Shown here piece by piece: positions 6,113 to 12,645 of a stretch of 13,080 bases of DNA. Position 1 is the stretch's first letter. Each line of letters starts with the position of its first letter. Below the pieces are notes generated by a model that saw nothing but the letters and a program-made list of their open reading frames with translations, ran no database searches and was not told the DNA's origin. This stretch comes from Burkholderiaceae bacterium (GTDB taxonomy: Bacteria; Pseudomonadota; Gammaproteobacteria; Burkholderiales; Burkholderiaceae), in contig JASLEM010000189.1 of NCBI GenBank assembly GCA_030151165.1, positions 1 through 13,080 on the forward strand, written 5' to 3'. The translations under genes and the position numbers were made by a program.

Positions 6113-8101
6113 TTATCCGATGAGGACGTCGATGATCGCGTTGGCGATGCCCATCAGCGCCGCGCCCGAGATCAGGCCCGCGCAGATCGGCTCGGCGCCC
6201 TCGACCCAGATCGCGTGGCCCGCCGTGCCCTGCTTGCGGTACACGCGGCCCAGCAGCCAGAAGCCGACCGCGCCGACCCACATCGCGAGGCAGGACTCGG
6301 GCGGCAGCACGACGCCCAGGCCGATCGACACCGCCGACAGCGGGAAGCGGCCCTTGGTGACCATGCGCGCGATCTCGATGACGACCGCGCTCGCCGCCGC
6401 GACGGCCATCGCCACGATCGCGGTCGACGGCAGGCCGTGGAAGCCCTTGGCGATGATCTCGGCGACGCCCTTCCACTGGATCGCGGCGGGCATCGGGAAC
6501 GCGTCGGAGACGACCTTGGTCGCGTCGACGACGCCGTTGGCGTCCGGGTGCAGGAACAGCAGGAAGAACAGCGGCACGGAGGCGATCGCGCCCGCGATGA
6601 GGCCGATCACGTGGCCGACGACCTGGTGGCGCGGCTTGCCGCCGAGCATGTAGCCGGGCTTGATGTCCGACAGCAGGTTGGCGGCGTTGGCCGAGATCTG
6701 GCTGGTCATGCCCGCCGGCATCAGGTTGCTGGCGGGGTTCACGCGGTCGATCGCGCCGATCGTGAACTGCGTGATCTTGGACAGCGCGCCGGTGGGCGTC
6801 CACGAGGTCAGCGCCATCGAGTTGGTGCAGATCACCGTCAGCACGAAGATCAGCGGCAGGGAGATGAAGGTCAGCAGCCAGGGCACGTCGAAGAACGAGT
6901 GCGTCGCCCATGCGCCGATCACGCTGAAGACCGGCACGCCGACCCACGACACCCACAGCGGCACCTCGATGTCGGCGAGCACGTCGCTGCGGTCGGCGGC
7001 GTCGGCCTTCTTGCCCTTGAAGGACTTGAACGCCTTGGTGAAGATCTCCGGCTTGGCCGCGAGGCCCACCAGCGAGCCCACGACCATCATCGTGATGCCC
7101 CACCACATCGACCACTGGTTGACGATCTCGGCGCGCGAGATCGGTACGACGTGGCCGTTGGCGAGCACGCGCGGCACGATGTCGCCGTGCTGGATCATGA
7201 TCGGCGCGAGGATCACGAAGTTGATGAACGCGCCCAGCAGCACGCTGGTCGAGACGGCCATGCCCATCAGGCCGCCGATGCCCAGCATCGAGAAGTCGAG
7301 CGTGCCACGCAGGCCGAGGGCGCGGATGTCGGTGCCGAGGATCTTCGGGATCGCGAGGTCGAGCTTGGTCGCGGCGATGTAGTAGTACTCGTCGAGCCGC
7401 TCGTGGATCATGAATGGCTCCTTGAGGCCGGCCCACTTGTCCAGCCGCAGGATCTTGAACTGGATCAGCGTGGCCCAGCCGTCGCTCACCAGGATCTCCC
7501 AGATCGCCGTGATGCCGGCCGTGATGCCCAGCAGCTTGGCCTGGAACACGCCGGTCGACGCATGGCCCGTGTAGAGCGAGTCCAGCACGACGCCGCACGC
7601 GCGGCCCTCGGGGAACGGCAGCTGGTCCTCGTTGATGAAGCGGCGCTTCATCGGGAACGCGACCAGCACGCCGATGATCGCGACGACCACCAGCCAGATG
7701 ATCATCTGCCACCACGGGATGACCTTGCCCGTGAGCATCATGTAGGCCGCGAAGGTCGACGTCAGCGGCGTGATCACGTAGCCGGCCGAGGTGGCGATCG
7801 ACTGCGTGCAGTTGTTCTCGAGGATCGTGAAGTCGCTCGCCGCGCCCACCGAGGCGAGCATGCGGAACAGCGCGAACGACAGGATCACCGACGTCAGGCC
7901 CACGCCGATCGTGATGCCCGTCTTGGCCGAGATGTACAGCGCGGTCGCCGCGAGGATGCCGCCGAGCAGGAAGCCGGTCAGGCCCGAGCGGATCGTGAGC
8001 TGGGCCATCTCGCCGCGGAAGACGTTGGCGAGCCACCATTGGTCCTTCTGGGCGCGTGTCCAGGTCTTGATCTGTTCGTCGGAGAGTTGCTGTATCGCCA
8101 T
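6113..8101 (-). CDS. OPT-family oligopeptide transporter
   Basis: A 662-residue polytopic inner-membrane protein of the OPT family (oligopeptide transporter / YSL type). Many hydrophobic segments are visible, for example around 41-57, 62-83, 131-150, 273-300, 334-348, 410-425, 496-517, 560-578 and 590-618. Recognisable family blocks are NNCTQSIATSAGYV (96-109), LPFPEG (161-166), SDIKPGYMLGGKPR (478-491) and AEPICAGLISGAALMG near the end. Members move small peptides or metal chelates, probably by proton symport; the bacterial substrates are poorly known. The start MAIQQLSDEQIKTWTRAQKD was preferred because a longer reading adds a Pro/Arg-rich, non-membrane leader. It is transcribed away from pepP and towards the hydroxyproline regulator, which suggests import of proline- or hydroxyproline-containing peptides. 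A metal-chelate substrate cannot be excluded. Confidence 0.9.
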   Translation of the reverse strand: MAIQQLSDEQIKTWTRAQKDQWWLANVFRGEMAQLTIRSGLTGFLLGGILAATALYISAKTGITIGVGLTSVILSFALFRMLASVGAASDFTILENNCTQSIATSAGYVITPLTSTFAAYMMLTGKVIPWWQMIIWLVVVAIIGVLVAFPMKRRFINEDQLPFPEGRACGVVLDSLYTGHASTGVFQAKLLGITAGITAIWEILVSDGWATLIQFKILRLDKWAGLKEPFMIHERLDEYYYIAATKLDLAIPKILGTDIRALGLRGTLDFSMLGIGGLMGMAVSTSVLLGAFINFVILAPIMIQHGDIVPRVLANGHVVPISRAEIVNQWSMWWGITMMVVGSLVGLAAKPEIFTKAFKSFKGKKADAADRSDVLADIEVPLWVSWVGVPVFSVIGAWATHSFFDVPWLLTFISLPLIFVLTVICTNSMALTSWTPTGALSKITQFTIGAIDRVNPASNLMPAGMTSQISANAANLLSDIKPGYMLGGKPRHQVVGHVIGLIAGAIASVPLFFLLFLHPDANGVVDATKVVSDAFPMPAAIQWKGVAEIIAKGFHGLPSTAIVAMAVAAASAVVIEIARMVTKGRFPLSAVSIGLGVVLPPESCLAMWVGAVGFWLLGRVYRKQGTAGHAIWVEGAEPICAGLISGAALMGIANAIIDVLIG

Positions 8102-8378
8102 GGTGCGGTCGGGAGTCGAGTCGTGTTCGATGTCGGAGGGCGCGGGAACAGGCGTCTCGTGAACGCCGCCGGGTGCCCGGCGCCTCGCGGGTGGGCGCGG
8201 CGCGAGGGAGCTGAAGGGGCGGATTCTCCCAGCGTGGGGCATCGGCCGCGCCCGGGAAGACGAGTAGGCCGGCGCTGCAGCCGGGCTTTATGCACGAAAC
8301 GGGCCGGGAACCATCGCCATAATTCCGGGGCCGAGGCGCTCTCGGCCCCCCTGACAAGCCGTTCCCGGAGTTCCCGCC
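8102..8378. promoter_or_regulatory. Divergent control region between the OPT transporter and pepP
   Basis: This 277-bp non-coding stretch serves two divergent genes. For pepP, CATAAT at 8318-8323 is a good -10 candidate, and GGAG at 8367-8370 is a clear Shine-Dalgarno sequence eight bases before the ATG. For the transporter, GAGAAT on the minus strand (8223-8228) is a possible -10, giving a leader of roughly 110 bases, with no obvious ribosome site before its ATG. No -35 box is convincing. Apart from the hairpin listed separately, I see no riboswitch fold or RNA gene here. Confidence 0.5.
8327..8349. promoter_or_regulatory. Perfect inverted repeat at the pepP transcription start
   Basis: GGGGCCGAG (8327-8335) and CTCGGCCCC (8341-8349) pair perfectly over nine bases around the loop GCGCT. 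The repeat starts four bases after the putative -10 of pepP, so it would lie at or just after transcription start. It may act as an operator for a dimeric repressor or as a 5'-end stem that protects the mRNA. There is no T-tract, so it is not a terminator. Confidence 0.45.
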
Positions 8379-9785
8379 ATGACGATGTTTCCCGCCCCGA
8401 CCTACCAGGCGCGCCGCGCCACCCTGCTCGCCCGCCTGCGCGAGCAGGGCGCGCGCGGCCTCGTGCTGCTGCCGGGGCATGTCGACAGCCCGATGAACTA
8501 CCGCGACAACGCGTACGACTTCCGCCAGGACTCGAGCTTCCTGTATTTCTGCGGCCTCGCGCAGCCCGAGCTCGCGCTCGTGGTCGACCTCGACGACGGC
8601 GAGGCGACGCTCTTCGGCGACGACATCGGCATCGACCACCTCGTGTGGACCGGCCCGCTGCCCAGCGTCGCCGAGCGCGCCGCGCAATCCGGCCTCGGCA
8701 GGACGGCCACGCTCGCGCAGCTCGCCGGCGTGCTCGCGGCCGCGCGCGCGGGCGGGCGCGACGTCCATTTCCTGAAGCCGTTCCGCGGCGAGACGCGCCT
8801 TGCGCTCGCCGCCTGGCTGGGCCTGGCCGACGCCGAACTCGACGCCGCCGCGAGCCGCTTGCTGACGCTGGCCGTGATCGCGCAGCGCGCGGTGAAGTCC
8901 ACCGCGGAGGTCGCGGAGATCGAGAACGCGCTGCACGTCACGCGCGACATGCACCACCTCGCGATGCGCATGAGCCGCGCGGGCGTCGTCGAGCAGGAGG
9001 TCGTCGGCGCGATGGAGGGCCTCGCGCTGACGCACGGCCGCCGCCTGGCCTACCCGTCGATCTTCACGAGCCGCGGCGAGATCCTGCACAACCACGACCA
9101 CTCGGTGCGGCTGCAGGGCGGCGAGCTGATCGTCAACGACACCGGCGCCAATTCGCCGCTCGGCTACGCCTCCGACATCACGCGCACGATCCCGGTCGGC
9201 GGCCGCTTCACGGGGCTGCAGGCCGAGCTGTACGACCTCGTGCTCGACGCGCAGACGCAGGCGATCGCAGCCGTCGCGCCCGGCGTGCCGTACCGCGACA
9301 TCCACGAGCTCGCCTGCCGCGCGATGGTGCAGGGCATGGTCGACCTCGGCTTCATGCGCGGCGACCCGGCCGAGGCCGTGCAGGCCGGCGCGCACGCGAT
9401 CTTCTTCCAGTGCGGCACCGGCCACATGATGGGGCTGGACGTGCACGACATGGAAGGCCTCGGCGAGAACGATGTCGGATACGGCGAAGGGTATGTGCGC
9501 AGCACGCTGTTCGGCCACAAGTCGCTGCGCCTCGCGCGGCCGCTGCAGCCCGGCTTCGTCGTCACGATCGAGCCCGGCGTCTACATCAACCGCTGGCTCA
9601 CCGAACGCTGGAAGGCCGAAGGCCGCCATGCCGGCTTCATCGACTACGCAATGTTCGAGAAGCACGCGGCCTTCGGCGGCATCCGCATCGAGGACGACAT
9701 CCTCGTCACCGCCGACGGCCGGCGCGAGCTCGGGCCGCACATCGCGCGCTCGCGCGGCGACGTCGAGGCCGCCTGCGCGGCCTGA
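8379..9785 (+). CDS. pepP: Xaa-Pro aminopeptidase (aminopeptidase P, M24B)
   Basis: A 468-residue metallopeptidase that removes the N-terminal residue from peptides with proline in position two. Residues about 6-135 form the aminopeptidase P N-terminal domain (LPGHVDSPMNYRDNAYDFRQ, then DSSFLYFCGL), and the pita-bread catalytic domain occupies about 175-455. All five dinuclear-metal ligands are present: D254 (NDTGA), D266 (SDITRT), H349 (CGTGHMMGLDVHD), E398 (IEPGVY) and E438 (GIRIEDD). Length is normal for bacterial PepP and no signal peptide is seen, so it acts in the cytosol. A GGAG ribosome site fixes the start. It diverges from the OPT transporter, which suggests the pair imports and trims proline-rich peptides, feeding the nearby hydroxyproline pathway. 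PepP also has a general housekeeping role, so the link is inference. Confidence 0.93.
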   Translation: MTMFPAPTYQARRATLLARLREQGARGLVLLPGHVDSPMNYRDNAYDFRQDSSFLYFCGLAQPELALVVDLDDGEATLFGDDIGIDHLVWTGPLPSVAERAAQSGLGRTATLAQLAGVLAAARAGGRDVHFLKPFRGETRLALAAWLGLADAELDAAASRLLTLAVIAQRAVKSTAEVAEIENALHVTRDMHHLAMRMSRAGVVEQEVVGAMEGLALTHGRRLAYPSIFTSRGEILHNHDHSVRLQGGELIVNDTGANSPLGYASDITRTIPVGGRFTGLQAELYDLVLDAQTQAIAAVAPGVPYRDIHELACRAMVQGMVDLGFMRGDPAEAVQAGAHAIFFQCGTGHMMGLDVHDMEGLGENDVGYGEGYVRSTLFGHKSLRLARPLQPGFVVTIEPGVYINRWLTERWKAEGRHAGFIDYAMFEKHAAFGGIRIEDDILVTADGRRELGPHIARSRGDVEAACAA

Positions 9786-9815
9786 GCCTTCGACGTCGGC
9801 CGCGCCGCACGAATC

Positions 9816-9846
9816 GGTGCCGCGGCCCGCATTGATGCGGCGCACC
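9816..9846 (+). terminator. Candidate terminator after pepP
   Basis: About 30 bases after the pepP stop, GGTGCCGC (9816-9823) can pair with GCGGCGCACC (9837-9846) leaving a two-base bulge. An alternative inner dyad, CCGCAT-TG-ATGCGG (9827-9840), competes with it. The stem is followed by AGAATCTTTCT, a weak U-rich run. A second bulged stem (9860-9866 with 9876-9883) follows. The position favours a terminator, but no run of four or more T is present. Confidence 0.35.
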
Positions 9847-9889
9847 AGAATCTTTCTCCGCGGGCCGGTCGGACAGGCCCCGCCGCCGC

Positions 9890-9926
9890 ATTAATGGTTT
9901 GAAACCAGCGGTAATTTCAAATTAAT
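9890..9926. repeat. AT-rich imperfect inverted repeat upstream of the secreted beta-helix gene
   Basis: ATTAAT (9890-9895) plus TTTGAAA (9898-9904) face TTTCAAA (9915-9921) plus ATTAAT (9921-9926). The arms match as ATTAAT-TTGAAA apart from three extra bases on the left. GGTTTGAAACC (9897-9907) is itself a palindrome. This is the most AT-rich patch in the window and so is a likely regulatory or promoter-upstream element. It could alternatively add to pepP termination. Confidence 0.45.
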
Positions 9927-9929
9927 AAA

Positions 9930-9964
9930 TCCAGTCGTTTTCGGATTCCTGCCGCACGACTGGA
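9930..9964. repeat. 9-bp perfect inverted repeat
   Basis: TCCAGTCGT (9930-9938) and ACGACTGGA (9956-9964) are perfect reverse complements with a 17-base spacer. The spacing puts the arms about 2.5 helical turns apart, centre to centre. It may be a regulator site upstream of the promoter at 9976-10003, or a hairpin if transcribed. Confidence 0.4.
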
Positions 9965-9974
9965 ACGGGTTCCA
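9961..9974. promoter_or_regulatory. LacI-family-like operator
   Basis: TGGAACGGGTTCCA has perfect six-base arms (TGGAAC/GTTCCA) around a GG centre, and resembles the TGnAAnCGnTTnCA layout of LacI-family operators except at the central base. It lies immediately upstream of the proposed -35 of the secreted beta-helix gene, where a sugar-responsive regulator could act. No LacI-type gene is in the window, so the family match is inference. Confidence 0.4.
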
Positions 9975-9975
9975 A

Positions 9976-10003
9976 TTGTTGCGGCGCACAGCGGAAATAC
10001 CCT
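9976..10003 (+). promoter_or_regulatory. Possible sigma-70 promoter of the secreted beta-helix gene
   Basis: TTGTTG (9976-9981) and TACCCT (9998-10003) are separated by 16 bases. The match is moderate (-35 good, -10 weak). It would give a leader of roughly 90 bases that contains the dyad CTCGGGGCCGAG at 10048-10059 and ends in a good Shine-Dalgarno AGGA (10093-10096) six bases before the ATG at 10103. Confidence 0.35.
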
Positions 10004-10102
10004 GTGTACGTCTTGTTTCAGAACCCGCTTCGCCGTGTCTACCGCGTCTCGGGGCCGAGGTTCACCATCCGCCGGCTCATTAAAAACCATTAAGGAAGAG
10101 AC

Positions 10103-12430
10103 ATGTCGCAGACCGGTTCCAAGTTCACCAAGTCGTCCCCCTGGGTCGTCTTCGCGGCCCTGCTCGCCTTCGGCGCCCACGCGCAGGCGGCCGACTACAC
10201 GCAAGGCGTCACCGTGTCCGGCCCCACGGCCACGATCTGGTTCAAGTCGAATGTCGCGACCACCTGGGTCGACGTGCACTACCAGGTCAACGGCGGCCCG
10301 CAGCAGAACCTGCGGATGACGCTGAACAACACGACGGCGCGCGACGAGCAGGCCGTGACGGTCGCCAGCGGCAACGTGCTGAGCTACTCGTTCACGTACA
10401 ACAACGGCACGCCGGCGTACGACACGCCCGTGTTCAGCTACACCGTCGGCTCGGGAACGCCGGTGACCACCGGACCGATCTGCTTCTTCGCCGACGCCAA
10501 CTACGGCGGCGACTCCTTCTGCGGCAGCGCCGACAGCAGCTGGATCGGCAGCACGTGGAACGACCGCGTGTCGTCGGTCAAGGTGCAGTCCGGCTACGAG
10601 GTCGACCTCTACGCCGACATCAACTACGGCGGATCGGTGCTCAGGCTGACCGCGAACAACGCGAACCTCGCGGCGTCGAACTTCGACAACACCGTCTCGT
10701 CGTACCACGTGCTCGCGGCACCGTCGACGATCCCGACCTCCGACACGCCCGACTTCGGCCCGAACGTGCAGATCTTCGATCCGTCGACGCCGGCGACGAC
10801 GATCCAGGCCGCGCTCGACAACGCCTTCAACGCGCAGTACCAGAGCCCGACCGCGCAGTTTGGCTCGCAGCGCTACGCGTTCCTGTTCAAGCCGGGCAGC
10901 TACACGCCCAACGCGCGCCTGGGCTTCTACACGACGATCGCGGGCCTGGGCCAGAACGCCGACGACGTGAAGATCAACGGCAGCATCACGGTCGACAGCG
11001 GCTGGAACTACGGCGACACCGCCAACGCGACGCAGAACTTCTGGCGCTCGGCCGAGAACCTCGCGGTGACGCCCGCCGGCGGCACCGTCGTCTGGGCCGT
11101 CTCGCAGGCCGCGCCGCTGCGCCACGTGCACGTCGTCGGCAACCTGCACATGGGCCCGACCAACCAGGGCAACGGCCAGGGCTACTCGAGCGGCGGCTTC
11201 ATCGCCGACTCGAAGGTCGACGGCATCGTCTCGACCGGCTCGCAGCAGCAGTGGTACACGCGGGACTCCAACGTCGGCCAGTGGTTCGACGGCGTCTGGA
11301 ACTCGGTGTTCTCGGGCGTGGCGGGCGCGCCGGCGCAGGCCTTCCCGTCACCGCCGTACACGACGCTCGCGACGACGCCGGTGTCGCGCGAGAAGCCGTA
11401 TCTCTACATCGACTCGACCGGCAAGTACCGCGTCTTCGTGCCCGCGCTGCGCACCAACGCGTCGGGCGCGACGTGGGCCTCGGGTTCGACACCGGGCACG
11501 TCGATCCCGATGAGCCAGTTCTACGTCGCCAAGCCGAGCGACACCGCGGCCACGATCAACGCCGCGCTCGCCGCCGGCCTGAATCTGTTCTTCACGCCGG
11601 GCGTCTATTCGCTCAACCAGACGATCGCCATCACGCGCGCCAACACCGTCGTGCTCGGGCTGGGCTTCCCGACGCTGCAACCGGTGGGCGGCGTCAACGC
11701 GATGTCGGTGGCGGATGTCGACGGCGTCAAGATCGCCGGCCTGCTGTTCGACGCCGGCACCACCAACAGCGCCGCGCTGCTGACCGTCGGGCCCGCGACC
11801 TCGGCGACGAGCCACGCGGCCAACCCGACGACGGTGCAGGACGTGTTCTTCCGCATCGGCGGCGCGGTGGCCGGCAAGGCGACGACGAGCCTGGTCGTCA
11901 ACAGCAACGACGCGATCGTCGACGACATCTGGGCGTGGCGAGCCGACCACGGCTCCGCGGCGACCGGCTGGACGATCAACACGGCCAACAACGGGCTGGT
12001 CGTCAACGGCGCGCGCGTGCTGGCCACGGGGCTGTTCGTCGAGCACTACCAGCAGTACCAGGTGCTGTGGAACGGCGAGAACGGCCGGACGATCTTCTTC
12101 CAGAACGAGATGCCGTACGACGTGCCGAGCCAGGCCGCTTGGACCAGCGGCAACGGCAACGGCTGGGCCGCGTACAAGGTCGGCGCGAACGTGCAGAACC
12201 ACGAGATGTGGGGCGTGGGCAGCTACTGCTTCTTCAACATCGGCGGCACGAACACCAACATCAACGCGGCGCGCGGCTTCGAGGTGCCGAACGCCGCCGG
12301 TGTGAAGGTGCACGACGCGCTGACCGTCTCGCTCGGAGGCAACGGCACGATCAGCAACGTCGTCAACAACACCGGCGGGATCGCGCAGGGAACGTCGACG
12401 GTGCCGGTGGACCTGGTCAGCTATCCGTGA
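10103..12430 (+). CDS. Secreted CBM56 - beta/gamma-crystallin - GH55-like beta-helix protein, probable beta-1,3-glucanase
   Basis: A 775-residue exported protein. Residues 1-30 are a Sec signal peptide with likely cleavage near AHAQAA-DY. Residues about 33-116 resemble CBM56, the beta-1,3-glucan-binding module (ATIWFKSN, WVDVHYQVNGGPQQNLRM, YDTPVFSYTV). Residues about 126-203 form a beta/gamma-crystallin domain with two Greek-key halves (ADANYGGDSFC and ADINYGGSVL), each with a complete calcium motif: NDRVSS (153-158) and DNTVSS (195-200). Residues about 218-770 form a right-handed beta-helix in two similar halves, each opened by a TIQAALDNA or TINAALAAG helix, as in GH55. E647 (GLFVEHYQQY) and E669 (FFQNEMPYD) are conserved-looking acids, but I cannot say which is catalytic. 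The role as extracellular glucanase is inferred from CBM56 plus the fold. Relatives are often annotated adenylyl cyclase or coagulation factor 5/8 type, which the sequence does not support. A good ribosome site precedes the ATG. It appears monocistronic. Confidence 0.75.
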   Translation: MSQTGSKFTKSSPWVVFAALLAFGAHAQAADYTQGVTVSGPTATIWFKSNVATTWVDVHYQVNGGPQQNLRMTLNNTTARDEQAVTVASGNVLSYSFTYNNGTPAYDTPVFSYTVGSGTPVTTGPICFFADANYGGDSFCGSADSSWIGSTWNDRVSSVKVQSGYEVDLYADINYGGSVLRLTANNANLAASNFDNTVSSYHVLAAPSTIPTSDTPDFGPNVQIFDPSTPATTIQAALDNAFNAQYQSPTAQFGSQRYAFLFKPGSYTPNARLGFYTTIAGLGQNADDVKINGSITVDSGWNYGDTANATQNFWRSAENLAVTPAGGTVVWAVSQAAPLRHVHVVGNLHMGPTNQGNGQGYSSGGFIADSKVDGIVSTGSQQQWYTRDSNVGQWFDGVWNSVFSGVAGAPAQAFPSPPYTTLATTPVSREKPYLYIDSTGKYRVFVPALRTNASGATWASGSTPGTSIPMSQFYVAKPSDTAATINAALAAGLNLFFTPGVYSLNQTIAITRANTVVLGLGFPTLQPVGGVNAMSVADVDGVKIAGLLFDAGTTNSAALLTVGPATSATSHAANPTTVQDVFFRIGGAVAGKATTSLVVNSNDAIVDDIWAWRADHGSAATGWTINTANNGLVVNGARVLATGLFVEHYQQYQVLWNGENGRTIFFQNEMPYDVPSQAAWTSGNGNGWAAYKVGANVQNHEMWGVGSYCFFNIGGTNTNINAARGFEVPNAAGVKVHDALTVSLGGNGTISNVVNNTGGIAQGTSTVPVDLVSYP

Positions 12431-12433
12431 ACT

Positions 12434-12479
12434 GCATCGGACACGGCCGCGGACGTGTTCGCGACCGTGTTTCCGATGC
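12434..12479 (+). repeat. Long hairpin directly after the beta-helix gene
   Basis: Three bases past the stop codon, GCATCGG and ACACGG (12434-12446) pair with CCGTGT (12465-12470) and CCGATGC (12473-12479) through a small bulge. An inner CGCG pair closes the eight-base loop GACGTGTT (12452-12459) across one mismatch. About 17 base pairs form in total. There is no T-tract, so it is more likely a 3' stabilising stem or a rho-stalling element than an intrinsic terminator. Confidence 0.5.
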
Positions 12480-12497
12480 CCCGGAAGCCGTCCGGGG
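12479..12497 (+). repeat. Second 3' hairpin
   Basis: CCCCGGA (12479-12485) and TCCGGGG (12491-12497) pair perfectly around AGCCG. It abuts the long hairpin, sharing one base, so the two would be stacked or alternative in the 3' region of the transcript. Confidence 0.45.
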
Positions 12498-12561
12498 AAC
12501 CGACTTTCCGGATGTGCATAATGGGCTCATGCCCGAGGAACAAGACCGCGCACTCCCCGCC

Positions 12562-12593
12562 AAAAGCCGCCCAGGTTCCTGCGCGGCTTTTTT
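12562..12593 (+). terminator. Intrinsic terminator
   Basis: AAAAGCCGC (12562-12570) pairs with GCGGCTTTT (12583-12591) around a 12-base loop, and the 3' arm runs into six consecutive T (12588-12593). This is the clearest terminator in the window. The A-tract before the stem means it could also work on the minus strand. It would end transcripts from the beta-helix gene, or a short RNA starting near 12529 if the CATAAT at 12517-12522 is a -10. Confidence 0.8.
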
Positions 12594-12645
12594 GTTTCCG
12601 GACTAGCACCGATCCCCAAACCTACCGCGACTCGTACGCAACTCC

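Noticed and set aside
6090..9845. Very long frames on both strands (over 1200 codons) across the OPT and pepP genes
   Set aside because: They cross gene boundaries, are charged low-complexity shadows, and conflict with the complete OPT and aminopeptidase P sequences in other frames.
10103..12430. Adenylyl cyclase as the product of the secreted gene
   Set aside because: Similar proteins are often given this name, but no cyclase catalytic motif is seen. The protein is exported and consists of a CBM56-like module, a crystallin domain and a beta-helix.
10555..12606. A 683-codon frame overlapping the beta-helix gene
   Set aside because: It is an Arg-rich shadow in another frame. The frame used by the 775-residue protein has a signal peptide, ribosome site and conserved domains.
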